From Bedellia somnulentella (taxonomy: Eukaryota; Arthropoda; Insecta; Lepidoptera; Bedelliidae), in assembly GCA_963576735.1 (NCBI GenBank), contig OY755177.1, forward strand, positions 2,604,001 through 2,668,000: a stretch of 64,000 nt of DNA. Reading direction: 5' to 3'. Position numbers and translations under genes: made by a program. This document shows, piece by piece, positions 43,159 through 53,193 of the stretch (position 1 is its first letter; each line of letters starts with the position of its first letter). The notes beneath the pieces were generated by a model that saw only the letters and a program-made list of their open reading frames with translations, was not told the DNA's origin and searched no databases.

Positions 43159-43555
43159 TACAGTGTTCAAGATTTTTTAAACGACAAGGACCCAACGCGC
43201 ACCTGACCATGTCCGTAAAGCTATAAATCTTCCCTCGTTATTCCTAGGAATAATTGTCTGGTGAGGATTTTTCTTCTCACGTTATGTGATTGGTTTTTGT
43301 GATGGACAATTTAGTTTAATTATGTCAAACTAGCGTTTGGTTTGGTCGCATAGAAAATCTTTTATAAAGTAAAAACATGTTTATAAATTGAAATTGTACA
43401 AACCATATTTTGAAAAAATGAAAAAATGTGAATGTAAAGAGTTTCTTTGTTGCTTCTTCTCTTTACGAACACCTTCCGAAGCAACGGATTAACGATTAAT
43501 TTAAAACTTTGACGTTCAAAAAATGTTAGTATTTAACTTTATTTTGAAAAATAAA

Positions 43556-43577
43556 CTTTTTGACTTTTGACTTTTGA
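43556..43577 (+). repeat. LINE 3' terminal tandem repeat
   Basis: CTTTTTGACTTTTGACTTTT GA: about three TTTTGAC units after AAATAAA, marking the 3' end of the LINE. Confidence 0.8.
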
Positions 43578-43636
43578 GTGTTTGGGTTTAAAATATAGCT
43601 ACTCGTAGATTTTTGTGACAATTGGTTTTGCAAGTG

Positions 43637-43888
43637 CTGTGTAGTGTCGGCTTAGAATAGCACTACCCCGTTTCTAAAGATGGTGTACGTAAGAAGCGAC
43701 TAACGGTATTGGGGCTTTTTAAGGGATTTTTTGGCGATGCGGTTGGAGACCCATCACCAACAACCTTTGTTTTACCAATTTTTCCCCACGCAACTTCCAA
43801 AAGTGGCTGAGGAATTTCTAATTCCTTAGCTCTGGCTACCCCTTCTAGGAATTTATAGCCGTGAGTATATGTATGTATGTATGTATGG
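43637..43888 (+). mobile_element. SINE-B, full-length
   Basis: GCTGTGTAGTGTCGGCTTAG to AGCCGTGAGTATATG(TATG)n; a small substitution cluster (TTTCTAAAGATGGTG) in the head third. Confidence 0.92.
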
Positions 43889-44151
43889 TTTAGCATATTT
43901 GTTTCTTTAAATTAAACAGCTATCTTTGAATTGTGATATGTTTTTGGTGAGCTCTTCCGTGAGAGTTCTAGGCGTTCTTCTAAGGGTTTTGTGGACTAAA
44001 TGAGCGAAGCGATGTTGCGGAAATTTCATAAAAGCCATAACTTATTCTGCCAAATTTTAACCTTTTTTTCACCGACCGACGAAAAAACGGAGGAGGCTAT
44101 GAATAAGCGTGAATAATTTGCGACTTACTTCTAACTCAAAGCCATTTTTGG

Positions 44152-44187
44152 GGGGTAGTGAAATTCTAAGCCGGCACTACACGGCAA
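44152..44187 (-). mobile_element. SINE-B head scrap
   Basis: GGTAGTGAAATTCTAAGCCG GCACTACACGGCA only. Confidence 0.75.
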
Positions 44188-44480
44188 CCTATTTTCACAC
44201 TAATCTAAATTGTAAAATCTGCCAATTCATTTACTTGTTTACGCACGTGCTGTGAGAAACAAACGAAAAGTAGTGTTGCATTCAGTGAACTAATTAAAAA
44301 GGCAATTTTCTCAAAAATAGAGTGTGATTAATAACCTAAGTAGCTCGATGATAAAGTATTCGCTTACTAATAGTAACTACTAAGTCTGAAATAAAATTAT
44401 TTTATGTATTATTTGTTTATTTTATTAATAGTAGTAACCATAGGTCTAAATCAAAGACCTTAGTTTATTCTTATGTTATT

Positions 44481-44608
44481 GCATACATACATACTCACGC
44501 CGTTTTGGTTCCCATTAGGTTAGGCAGAAACTATCGATAGCCACTTAGTACGATCCTGGAAAACCTCTCTAGCTTCGTTTACATCCATCAATCTTTTCAT
44601 ACATGCTC
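44481..44608 (-). mobile_element. RTE-like LINE 3' fragment
   Basis: Tail, stem and the DRTKW / RACMKRL region in reverse; ends at TCTTTTATTC and abuts a SINE-A remnant. Confidence 0.85.
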
Positions 44609-44745
44609 TTTTATTCATTAACAACCATAACAAATTAACCTCACATATGTATTAAGAAAGGACAAATTGATGTAGGCCCGACACGGGATTTAAACCCCTA
44701 ATCGTCTTCACGAATATCGGTACTGCGCTATCGTGGTTGATAATA
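44609..44745 (-). mobile_element. SINE-A 5' part
   Basis: AACAACCATAACAAATTAAC, GGACAAATTGATGTAGGCCC, GGGATTTAAACCCCTAATCG in reverse; the 3' half is replaced by the RTE fragment on its left. Confidence 0.75.
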
Positions 44746-44939
44746 ACTTGGGTAACTGATATAATAGCTGATTGACATAACACCCTAATTCTTATACAAA
44801 TAAAACATCGTACTTTTGCAACTTACGACAAAACAGACAATGAATAAAATAATAAAATGTAATAATCAGGGGCAGTGTATATGGACATTCTGGATGTGTA
44901 AGGGGTAGTCAGACCTCCAGAATCATCAATTGCTCATCG

Positions 44940-45055
44940 ATGGCAAATTTATGTAAACGTAGCTAGAGAGGTTTGCCAGGATCGTACAAAGTGGTGATCG
45001 ATAGTATCTGCCTACCCCGATGGGAACTAATGGCGTGAGTATATGTTATGTTATG
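44940..45055 (+). mobile_element. RTE-like LINE extreme 3' fragment
   Basis: GAGGTTTGCCAGGATCGTAC AAAGTGG (CQDRTKW) to CCCCGATGGG and TGGCGTGAGTATATG. Confidence 0.8.
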
Positions 45056-45199
45056 GTGAGTTTAATCGCTGGTGAAGTGTTTTTAGCTACCTCAACAATT
45101 ACATAAATCCCAACCATTATTCGCTTGATCCGAAACCCACACGGCGATAATGGGTCAGTGTAATTAAATATGACAATACCCATCAGCAAGATTTAAATC

Positions 45200-45440
45200 C
45201 ATGCTTGTTTGAGGGGTGAACAACCGCCCATATGCAGAGAGGCTTGTGTTCAAATCCCGAATAAGGCCGATACCAATATGTTTTTTTTTAATGTGACAGG
45301 AAATATTGTGAGGAAACCAAGCAAAACGTAAGTATTCTGAACGCCAGGTGACTAAAATCCACGTGATGTTTAAAAAGAACTTACTAACTCTTCTACCCCT
45401 TTCAGTATAAACAACGTGAACGTTTAAGTCATGAGTCATA
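45200..45440 (+). mobile_element. SINE-A, degraded
   Basis: B-box-like TTGTGTTCAAATCCCGAA, then GAAATATTGTGAGGAAACCA with a deletion, TTCTGAACGCCAGGTGACTA and ACAACGTGAACGTTTAAG. Confidence 0.7.
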
Positions 45441-45744
45441 TATAATTAATTTGATAATACCAAAAGAAGCTAAAAAGGTCTTATAAAACGTATTAATTAT
45501 GCAATCACTTGGTACATTGTTTAACAACGTAGTATCGACGTCTTACTTTTACTGATAAAACTATGTAAATTTTATTAAAAAAAAACTTAAATGATGTCGT
45601 AATTTAATACAATTAAAAGCATGAAATTCGCGTGACAGTTGGCTGGCTGCTATGAATGTTTGATACATAAAACATATCGATACTTTTTCTCAGCAGTGCA
45701 CGTTATCGTCATCATCTTTCTTCTGACTAATTAAATGCGAATAT

Positions 45745-45960
45745 ATATACATACATATACTCACGACCATAAATCCCAAAAGGGGTACCCATAGCTTCAA
45801 AGTTAGAAACTCCCAAGCCACATTTTGAAGTTGATGTGGGAGAACATGGTTGATATGAAGTATAGTTGGTGATGGGTCTCCTAGCCCATACCCTTAGTCG
45901 CCTTCTATGACACTCGTGGGTAAAAAGGGGTCGTGAATTTCTTTCAGCACTACACAGAGA
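45745..45960 (-). mobile_element. SINE-B with internal deletion
   Basis: CATACATATACTCACGACCA to the CTTTCAGCACTACACAG head side; GGTCTCCTAGCCCATACCCT marks a deletion of about 35 bp. Confidence 0.82.
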
Positions 45961-45980
45961 ATATAGATGTACTTATATTA

Positions 45981-46346
45981 AGCAACCGTGATAGCCCAGT
46001 GGGTAGAACACTCAGTTATCGTGCAAACGACTAGTGTTCAAATCCTGGGTCGGGCCTACACCAATTTGTCTTTTCTAAAGACATATGTGTGGTTAATTTA
46101 TCATGGTTGTTAACGGTGAGGGAAAACATCGTGAGGAAACCCACATGGCTGAGTTGTACTGAGTCATGTGACAGTGTATTCGTACAAAACGGCGATAGGC
46201 CTGCCCCCTATCACGTGAGTACACTGTCGATGCAAAACGTGGGTACTCTGAACACCAGGTGACAAAGTCACGTGATGTTCAGAAGTATTAGTACCTCTGC
46301 CAACCCCTTCGGGGATATTCGGCGTGAACGTTTATGTTTATGTTAT
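45981..46346 (+). mobile_element. SINE-A, full-length reference copy
   Basis: Head CCGTGATAGCCCAGTGGGTA, B box GTTCAAATCCTGG, body intact, stem CCCCTTCGGGG, GGCGTGAACG and a TTATG tail. Followed within 10 bp by a piece of a different LINE. Confidence 0.94.
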
Positions 46347-46354
46347 GTTATTGT

Positions 46355-46613
46355 TTATTATAAACATTCGCAAGCTACAATACATGGGCCACATAATGCG
46401 CAATAGAAAATATGACCTCCTCCAATTAATCCTGCAGGGAAAAATACAAGGTCGCAAAAGACCGGGCCGTAGGAAAACCCACTGGCTTCAAAATCTGTCC
46501 GAATGGGTCAACTACAGTTCCATCGAATTGTTCCGCGCCGCAACATCACGGGCCAAAATGGCCATAATGATAGCCGACCTCCGATAGGAGATGGCACCCA
46601 AAGAAGAAGAAGA
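46355..46613 (+). pseudogene. C-terminal scrap of second LINE (KTHWLQNLSEW family)
   Basis: Encodes IRKLQYMGHIMRNRKYDLLQ, LILQGKIQGRKRPGRRKTHW, LQNLSEWVNYSSIELFRAAT then SRAKMAIMIADLR and a stop, followed by GGAGATGGCACCCAAAGAAG AAGAAG at the 3' end. Same family as 62107-63362 but intact over this part. The MGHIMR / G.I.GRR.PGRRK.HWL..L..W pattern is the post-RT region of an endonuclease-reverse transcriptase LINE. No upstream RT here, so not functional. Confidence 0.87.
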
Positions 46614-46768
46614 TTGTTTATTACTCTTTTACGTTACACCCTGCCTTAACACAGAGGCTACTATTTATCCCGAAATAATATCACTATTCCTGTAAGATAG
46701 TACAAAAAAATAGAAGGGGAACATGGGAAGTTACAATTCGGTATGAGGCGTTCTTAGGTAGTCTCGGT

Positions 46769-47381
46769 ACATACATATATATATATACTCACGCCGTTAA
46801 TTCCCATTGGGGTAGCCGAGACGATCGATCGCCACTTCGTACGATCCTGGCAAACCTCTCTTGCTTCGTCTACATCCATCAATCTTTTCATACATGCTCT
46901 TGTATTCTTCATACTTCGGACGCCTGCCTTTTTGAGCACACTTTCAATTTGGTCCAAGTGTGTCTTTCGTGGCCGTCCTCTACTAACATTACCTTCCACA
47001 TTAGCTCTATAGATACCTTTTATCAATTTCCTATCATCCATCCTCTCGATGTGCCCAAACCATCTCAACATTCCTTTTTCTATCTTACTTACAATATCAT
47101 CTTTTATACCACACCTTTCACGAATCACATCGTTCCTCACACGATCACATAACCTTACATTACACACTTTTCTGAGGGACCTCATTTCTACTGCATTCAC
47201 TCTGCTTTCATGCTTCTTCTGCCACACCCAACATTCACTGCCATACATAAGCGTAGGAACAAGAACGGCATCATGCACAGCCATTCGGGCCCTTTCGGAC
47301 ACCGATTGACTAGACATTAGACTATCCAATGCTCCATTAATCGCATTACCCTTTTTCACTCTTCTCTCAATATCTTCATCA
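46769..47381 (-). pseudogene. RTE-like LINE C-terminus, longest copy, 10-bp duplication
   Basis: Best-preserved copy of the RTE-like LINE here. The reverse frame encodes RRVKKGNAINGALDSLMSSQ, LVPTLMYGSECWVWQKKHES, EMRSLRKVCNVRLCDRVRND, GMLRWFGHIERMDDRKLIKG and so on to TKWRSIVSA. This is the region after the RT active site (no YADD motif), so the copy is 5'-truncated. One base is lost near 46815, so the frame runs past the usual SAYPNG stop into TPMGINGVSIY. TAGTCTCGGT is duplicated at 46759-46768 and 47382-47391; residues upstream of the element (MFIILHR) come from flanking DNA. A SINE-B lies just to the right. Confidence 0.93.
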
Positions 47382-47404
47382 TAGTCTCGGTGAAGAATAA
47401 TAAA

Positions 47405-47650
47405 CATACATACATATACTTACAGCTATAAATCCCTAACGGGGTAGCCAGAGCTTTGGAATGAGAAATTCCTCAGCCACTTTTGGAAGTTGATTGGGGA
47501 AAAGATGGTAATATTAAATGTTTTTAGGGACGAGTCTCCAACCACATCGCCCAAAAATCACTTAAAAGGCCCCTATACCCTTAGTCGCCTCTTACGATCA
47601 CCAACGGGGATAAATGGGGCAGTGTTATTCTAAGCCGACACTACACGGCA
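47405..47650 (-). mobile_element. SINE-B copy
   Basis: CATACATACATATACTTACA to AGCCGACACTACACGGCA, reverse, complete. Confidence 0.9.
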
Positions 47651-47934
47651 AAATAAAATCAATGATTGATTTCTAAAACGTCAGCTCGTGATAAGTGAAA
47701 CTGAGTGATGTTATGTGCCATAAAAGTGGCTACAATAAATTGTTTACTCAACAGTGACGCTTTGTAGTTAGTTTAATTACAATTCGCCCCTATCGTACGT
47801 ATGTAGTCCTGATAAATTTAATAACCATTGAAGTTTCACGTTTGCTGCGAAGGTCTTTGTTCTACATTGATAAAGCAAGCGAACGTATTAGAGAAAATTT
47901 ATTCATGTACTTTCAGTTAAAATAACACTAAGTT

Positions 47935-48430
47935 GCTGTGTAGCTTCGCTTTATATAAGCACCATCCATTTCTTCCCACAGGAGAACTAGCACGAGCGCA
48001 ATTTTATCGCCACGCTATCGGTTAGAATGAGATGACAGTATACGATGCCAAGTAAGTGCGTAAGAGATGGCAGTTTTATACCACGCGATAACTAGTTAAA
48101 AAGTCGCTTGTACCAGCTATGCAGCAGGGCAAGCACGAGCCGTGTTTAAAATAGTTATCGCGTGGGATAAAGCAGCCATCTCTTGCGCACTTACTTAGTA
48201 TCGTATACTGCCATCTCATTCTAACCGTTATCGTGTCGATAAAATAGTGCTCGTGCTTGCTCTGCAGGTGTCGTAAGAAGAGCCTTAGGGTTGTGGGGTT
48301 TTTAAGTGATGGTTGAGCAATGTGGCTGGAGTTCCATCACCAAACTTCGTCACTTACCTTCCTGAAGCGTTTGAATATTTTTTAATCCCTTGGTTTCGTT
48401 TTTATTGAGATTTATAGCATAGCCCTAAGA
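47935..48430 (+). mobile_element. SINE-B split by a MITE
   Basis: 5' piece 47935-47982 (GCTGTGTAGCTTCGCTTTAT ... TCTTCCCACAGG); 3' piece 48265-48430 (GGTGTCGTAAGAAGAGCCTT ... CACCAAACTTCGTC ... GAGATTTATAGC). The junction falls inside the CACGGGTGTCG motif of the family. Confidence 0.82.
47983..48263. mobile_element. Foldback MITE inside SINE-B
   Basis: About 110-bp inverted arms: GCACGAGC..TTTTATCG and GGTTAGAATGAGATG..AGTATACGAT on the left are mirrored on the right (GCGCACTTACTTAGTATCGT ATACTG...). CAGG occurs at both junctions. No coding frame. Confidence 0.85.
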
Positions 48431-48690
48431 AGATTTGTATCTGAATGTATGTACAACATACCTACTATGTAGTATAGTATCTGAGAGAATCACAGTTTTT
48501 TAATAATTACACATGCACGTGTGTAATGACATAAAAATGGATATAATAAATTCAATCAAAGTTTAATGTATTTGTTTTTTTAATATGTATTATTTTAAAC
48601 AATGACTATTCAGAATCTTATAAGCAAAACATAAATCAATATAACGTAATGTAGAATCTAATATTAATTTTATTAGTAAATATAATTCAC

Positions 48691-48893
48691 GTGCTGTGTA
48701 GTGTCGGCTTAGAATAGCACTACCCCATTTCTTCCGGTGGTTGTACGTAAAAGGTGACTAACGGATTTTTGAGCGATGCGGTTGGAGACCCATCACCAAC
48801 AACCTTTATTTTAACATCTTTTTCCCCACGCAATCTCCAAAAGTTATTTCTAAAGGCTTCTAGGGATTGACAGCCGTGAGTATATGTATGTAT
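48691..48893 (+). mobile_element. SINE-B with internal deletion
   Basis: Full head and tail; loses GTATTGGGGCTTTTAAG and the GGCTGAGG..GGCTACC part of the 3' third. Confidence 0.9.
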
Positions 48894-48929
48894 GTTCTAA
48901 GCTATAGAGTTTTCTTAAACATTATGAGG

Positions 48930-49075
48930 ATGGTAATAAAAATCTATTTTTCCTCATCGCATGACAGAGACCCTCAGCGGATCGGCTAAATATGACCAAT
49001 TGATGACCATCGTCAAGTATTTCCTGACAAGTAAACGTCAATTTTTGACAGAACGAAGTATGTCGGGTCAGCTAG
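48930..49075 (+). mobile_element. Helitron 3' end (GACAGTACGAAGT family)
   Basis: ATGACAGAGACCCTCAGC at the left and TGACAGAACGAAGTATGTCG GGTCAGCTAG followed by T at the right; the plus-strand counterpart of 22309 and 26584. Confidence 0.65.
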
Positions 49076-49089
49076 TATTATATGAAATT

Positions 49090-49240
49090 CATGTGTCACA
49101 CGACCGATTTCTGAATTGAGTATTCCAGCTGAAACAACTTAAGTATCGTTCTGTCGCATTGAAATCCTAACAAAATGAGACATAAAGATACTTAAGTCGT
49201 TCTCAGCTTGAATACTCAATTTAGAAATCGGGTGACAGTT
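49090..49240. mobile_element. Palindromic MITE
   Basis: GTCACACGACCGATTTCTGA ATTGAGTATTC at the left mirrors GAATACTCAATTTAGAAATC GGGTGAC at the right; the inner CAACTTAAGTATC / GATACTTAAGTCG also pair. About 150 bp. Confidence 0.8.
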
Positions 49241-49419
49241 TTTGTCACCATACTCTTCCGAAACGGCTGAACCAATTTAAATGAAATTTTGCATACACAC
49301 ATTTTTTATACTCCTAAGTGATAAGGGTTGTACATTTCTAACATTTGATATTGATTTTATCGACTAGATATCCTTAGAAATAAATTATAAGGCAAAACAA
49401 CGTTTGCCGGTACAGCTAG
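49241..49419 (+). mobile_element. Helitron-like 3' end
   Basis: CCGAAACGGCTGAACCAATT ... ACAACGTTTGCCGGTACAGC TAG followed by T. Hairpin AAACAACGTTT before the end. The 5' end is not seen; the MITE at 49090 may interrupt it. Confidence 0.55.
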
Positions 49420-49421
49420 TA

Positions 49422-49672
49422 CATACATATATACATATACTCACGGCTGTAAATCCCTAGAAGGGGTAGCCAGAGCTAAGGAATAAGAATGTCCTCAGCC
49501 ACTTTTGGAAAGTTGAGTGGGGAAAAGATGGTAAAAATAAAGGTTGTTGGTGATGGGTCTCCAACCACATCGCCCAAAAATCCCTTAAAAGCCCCAATAC
49601 CGTTAGTCGCCTCTTACGTACACCCACCGGAAGAAATGTGGTAGTGCTATTCTAAGCCGACACTACACAGCT
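49422..49672 (-). mobile_element. SINE-B copy
   Basis: CATATATACATATACTCACG to AGCCGACACTACACAGCT, reverse, complete; directly abuts the Helitron end. Confidence 0.92.
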
Positions 49673-49804
49673 AGTAAATTTTATAAAATGTTTAACACAT
49701 ATCTGAATTTTATTATCTGCCTGTATGTACTTGTATTCAAAGTTGGTTGTTTTAACTGCAGCTCTTATCGTCTTTAGGCCTTTTAATTATCATGTTGTTT
49801 ACCG

Positions 49805-50100
49805 TTACATACATACACACATACATTATACTCAAATCACCTTATTTATTCCAATTGGGGTAGGCAGAGGCTATCGATAACCGCTTTGTACGAACCTGAC
49901 ACAGCTCACGAGCTTCCTTTACATTATATCGACCTTTTTATACATGCCTCATCCACATGACGTTTTTTTATTATTATACGTACACCTGCCTTTTTAAAAA
50001 TGTAAATGTGAAACCTTTCTCCAATTTGATTTCTTTCATCGTCTGTATGTGCCCAAACCATCTGAATGTGTCTTTTTTTTACAAAGGTTGATTTAGAAAA
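49805..50100 (-). mobile_element. RTE-like LINE 3' fragment, rearranged
   Basis: Reverse tail and stem (CCAATTGGGGTAGGCAGAGG), CGAACCTGACACAGC, then at about 50040-50080 the WFGH(I) segment (TGCCCAAACCATCTGAATG), with a deletion between. Confidence 0.75.
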
Positions 50101-50111
50101 AGTAAATATCT

Positions 50112-50652
50112 TGATTATGGGAAATACTGTCAAAGGCAGAGTAATCGACGAAAGCAAGGTACAGTGAGAGGCTATATTCTTGGTGCTTCTCTATAATTTG
50201 ATTTAAAGCTTGCAGATGATCGGTGGTCGACATCCCGTGACGAAAACCAGCCTACTCAGGTGGTTCAGCTTGATCGAGTAGACCAGATATGCGGCGCTCT
50301 ATAACTTTAATAAAAGCCTTATACAGGTGTGATGTCAGGCTGATAGGACGGTAGTTGCCGATATCTGATCTCTCTCCCTTTTTGAATAGCAGTATAATTT
50401 CGGAATGACATATGCTGTCTGGAAATCGCCCGGTATGCATAATAGCGTTGAAAAAATTTGTGATATGAGGTAGTAAAATGAGTCCGCCTAACTTCAGTAC
50501 TTCTGTTGAAATGCCATCGTGGCCTGGGCTTTTGTTAAACTTCATTGAGCGCAAGGCACAATGAACTTCATAGCCTGTGATTGGTGGAATATCATCAGGA
50601 CAGCAGAAAGCTGAAGTAGGTTCTGGGGCTAGGTCTTTTGAACTTACTATTC
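50112..50652 (-). pseudogene. Reverse transcriptase fragment of a third LINE family
   Basis: The reverse strand encodes ALRSMKFNKSPGHDGISTEV, LPHITNFFNAIMHTGRFPDS, IILLFKKGERSDIGNYRPIS and LYKAFIKVIERRISGLLD: RT fingers motifs (K.PG.DGI, F..G.FP, FKKG....I.NYRPISL). The main frame ends at TAG (50252-50254) where related proteins have Gln before AGFR; it continues as AGFRHGMSTTDHLQALNQII then LAFVDYSAFDS, missing the Lys of DY.KAFD. So at least one nonsense and one small deletion. No YADD part is present. Confidence 0.85.
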
Positions 50653-50656
50653 TAGA

Positions 50657-50792
50657 GTGCCGTGTAGTGCCGGCTTAGAATGTCGCTACCCCTTTCTTCC
50701 CACGGGTGTCGTAAGAAGCGACTAAGGGTATCGGGGCTTTATATTGGATTTTTGGGCGATGCGGTTGGAGACCCATCACTAAAAACCTTTAT
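50657..50792 (+). mobile_element. SINE-B 5' half
   Basis: GTGTAGTGCCGGCTTAGAAT ... GGTTGGAGACCCATCACTAA AAACC; stops where SINE-C begins. Confidence 0.87.
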
Positions 50793-51016
50793 TTATGACA
50801 TATTATACATAGATCAAGTTAGCCTCAAACTAAGTAAGACTTGTATTATGGAACACTAACCCACGATATATTTAATATTTTATAATACACATGTAAATAA
50901 CACCCAAGACTAAGAAGCAATCATAATGCTCATCACTGTTGCTCTCAGCGGGAATCGAACCCGCAACCTCCGGACCGAGAGGCTAGTCACCTATCAACTC
51001 GGCCACGGACGTTGTC
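50793..51016 (-). mobile_element. SINE-C with complete tRNA head
   Basis: Reverse: GTCCGTGGCCGAGTTGATAG (box A), TCTCGGTCCGGAGGTTGCGG, B box GGGTTCGATTCCCGC, then the body and CTAACTTGATCTATGTATAA at the left. The head matches a class II (Ser/Leu-type) tRNA in layout. It shows what the copy at 3110 lost. Confidence 0.87.
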
Positions 51017-51025
51017 ATCAGTAAC

Positions 51026-51237
51026 TTGTACATACAGATACTGACGGCTATAATAAAGTACTCCTGGCTATTGTCAAAGATTCAAATTGATTATTCCTCA
51101 GCGATTTAAGGAAGTTAAGTCGGATAAGATTGTAAAGCATGATTAGTGATGGGTCGCCAGCAACATCTCCAGAAATCAGCGAAATACCCCAAGTTGCCTC
51201 CTGCAGGCAGTAATGGGTTAGTCCTACTCTAAGTTGA
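51026..51237 (-). mobile_element. SINE-B, degraded
   Basis: ACATACAGATACTGACGGCT ... GATGGGTCGCCAGCAACATC ... AAGTTGCCTCC ... TCTAAGTTGACAT in SINE-B order, reverse. Confidence 0.65.
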
Positions 51238-51340
51238 CATACATACATACATATACTCACGGCTGTAAATCCCTAGAAGGGGTAGCAAGAGCTAAGGAAT
51301 TAGAAACTCCTCAGCCACTTTTGGAAAGTTAGAATAGAAA
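51238..51340 (-). mobile_element. SINE-B, 5'-truncated
   Basis: CATACATACATATACTCACG GCTGTAAATCC to the CCACTTTTGGAAAGTTAG block; lies end to end with the older copy. Confidence 0.87.
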
Positions 51341-51879
51341 AAAAGGGATATATGTGGATTGATACATAACCCATGTCTGATGAGTCTTAAGTTTTAAAGT
51401 GGCAACCACTTACCAGATACCAAGGTCGCGAGAAGCTGAAGGGAACAGGCGGAATATGACTATTATTTGTTAGGGTTTAAGGGGTAATCCAAAGCAATAT
51501 TCACGCATGCACGCAATAATGACGCTGATGATTTGTTATAAAAAAAAATTGACCATGACGCTTTGCATTTATAACAAATGACGTATAACTCGATATCGTA
51601 TATAAAACAAATGGTTTTATAACCTACATAACGTAACATAATCTCTTTCTTCTATGCAAAACTTTATATAATTCATCACATCATAAACATAACATACAAA
51701 AACCTAGTTCCCACTGTTATCTTAAACAATGACAAAATTGCCTGCAACATTATCATGCATTTGTCAATTAAGTGTTGGAATTGTAGCAATTTGAGTTACC
51801 TTGACTTTCGACATCTTGTCACAATTACATCCAAACACCGCACCAATTAAATCCTATTTACGAGCGAATTTACAACTAA

Positions 51880-52060
51880 ATTTCGTTTGGTTCCCGCTCC
51901 GCTCAAAAGAGGCGCGCGCGTCGCGGCAATCGAGAGACTACTGCGAGTTTTAGTTTCCCGCCCGCAACCGCGCGGCCGAGACTTCAGACGATCTTAAATT
52001 GATTACTAGTTTATTCATTTAAGGAGGTGGTTTCGTTTGCGTTCCGTTTGCAGTGCTATT
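51880..52060. promoter_or_regulatory. Isolated CpG-rich block, possible promoter
   Basis: CTCCGCTCAAAAGAGGCGCG ... CGTCGCGGCAATCGAGAGAC ... CCGCAACCGCGCGGCCGAGA stands out from about 35% GC surroundings. It lies 3.8 kb upstream of the AGAP leader. I found no convincing TATA box, start codon context or donor; the strand is unknown. Confidence 0.35.
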
Positions 52061-52786
52061 TACTCATTGTTTAGCTTCTTTGCGTTTGTTCAGCTTGGTT
52101 TTTATGTTGGAGATTTTGAGAGGCAAGAACCCTTATATAAGTATGCTTGTATAAAGTCTTTCAGATAATAAAACAATTAAATATTTTGCTAAATTTGATT
52201 TATTAAATTTAGTTACTAATTTGTAGAAGGCTATTTAAGGTAGTAGAAACTGTTGCCTCAAAAAGTGAAGTTATTTTCCATTATATATTTTCCATCAAAT
52301 ATGGCACAATAAATTAAGGAAAATAATCAAACTAGTGGCATAAAGAAAGTAAAATAATACGGTTATGATTAAAAATACGAGAAGGTAACATAACTTTAAA
52401 AAAACTAGGGGCTAATTTTACCGAAGTAATAACTATGAATAAAAGATCTGTTCCAGCTAAATTTAATGCATGATTGATGCACTTAATACTTGAATTACAC
52501 GGATGTCTGCAAATAATTGTATATATTATAGGCATATAGTTTAGACACTAGGATAATTTCATGTGATATTTTGAAGAAGTTTCTAGGTTCGTCTTTCTCT
52601 TTAGCCTTACAACATGATTCTCCTTAAGTCTGTTGATTTATATATCCCTTATTCGAGTCGAGTTCGGACTATAGATCTGACCATATAAATTGTATATATT
52701 TGATCATGAACTTATTAAGATACAACAAAAGGAAAAAATTAAATATATTGTTACAGGTAACAAATATTAAAGAACTTGGACTAAAA

Positions 52787-53193
52787 TAGTATATGTAATG
52801 TAAGGTTGTGCGACAGAGTGAGAAATAGTGTAATTCGTGAACGTTTAGGTGTGAAAGATGACGTAGTGTGCAAGATAGAGAAAGGAATGTTAAGGTGGTT
52901 TGGGCACATAGAGAGGATGAATGACAGTAAATTGGTGAAAGAGATCTATAGAGCCAACGTGGAAGGTAATGTGAGTAGAGGACGACCACGGAGGACACAC
53001 CTGGACCAAATAGAGTGTGTGCTCAAAAAGGCCGGCGTCCGAAGTATGAAGAATAAAAGAGCATGTATGAGAAGAATGATGAATGTAACAGAAGCAAAAG
53101 TGATTTGCCTGGATCGTACAAAGTGGCGATCGATAGTCTCTGCCTACCCCAATGGGAACAATGGGCGTGAGTATAAGTAAGGAAGTAAGTAAG
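52787..53193 (+). pseudogene. RTE-like LINE C-terminus with 11-bp duplication
   Basis: Open over CDRVRNSVIRERLGVKDDVV, GMLRWFGHIERMNDSKLVKE, RRTHLDQIECVLKKAGVRSM and CLDRTKWRSIVSAYPNGN, ending GGGCGTGAGTATAAG with (GTAA)n. 5'-truncated. TTGGACTAAAA is duplicated at 52776-52786 and 53194-53204. Differs from 46769 at several residues, so an older or separate sub-family. Confidence 0.92.

Larger units (their letters stand above)
38440..43578 (+). mobile_element. Jockey-superfamily LINE (Daphne/CR1-like), nearly intact
   Basis: Two long open frames (ORF1 38873-40360, ORF2 40333-43158), a 3' UTR of about 400 nt, and a 3' end of short tandem repeats (TTTTGAC)n at 43556-43577 instead of poly(A), as in CR1/L2/Daphne-type elements. 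The 5' boundary is uncertain: TCAGTCAACC at 38447 looks like an initiator, while AGTGTTTG at 38477-38484 recurs at 43577-43584 and could be an 8-bp target duplication. No internal stop in either frame, so the copy is young. Confidence 0.85.

Noticed and set aside
43663..43896. Reverse 77-codon frame and similar frames at 24217, 19868 and 58438
   Set aside because: All are antisense readings of SINE-B copies (EGVARAKELEIPQP...), not proteins.
49924..50157. Joining the RTE tail at 49805 and the RT fragment at 50112 as one LINE
   Set aside because: The RT fragment's motifs (GHDGISTEVLKLGG, QAGFRHGMSTTDH) point to another family, and the RTE region in between is deleted; two separate remnants are more likely.
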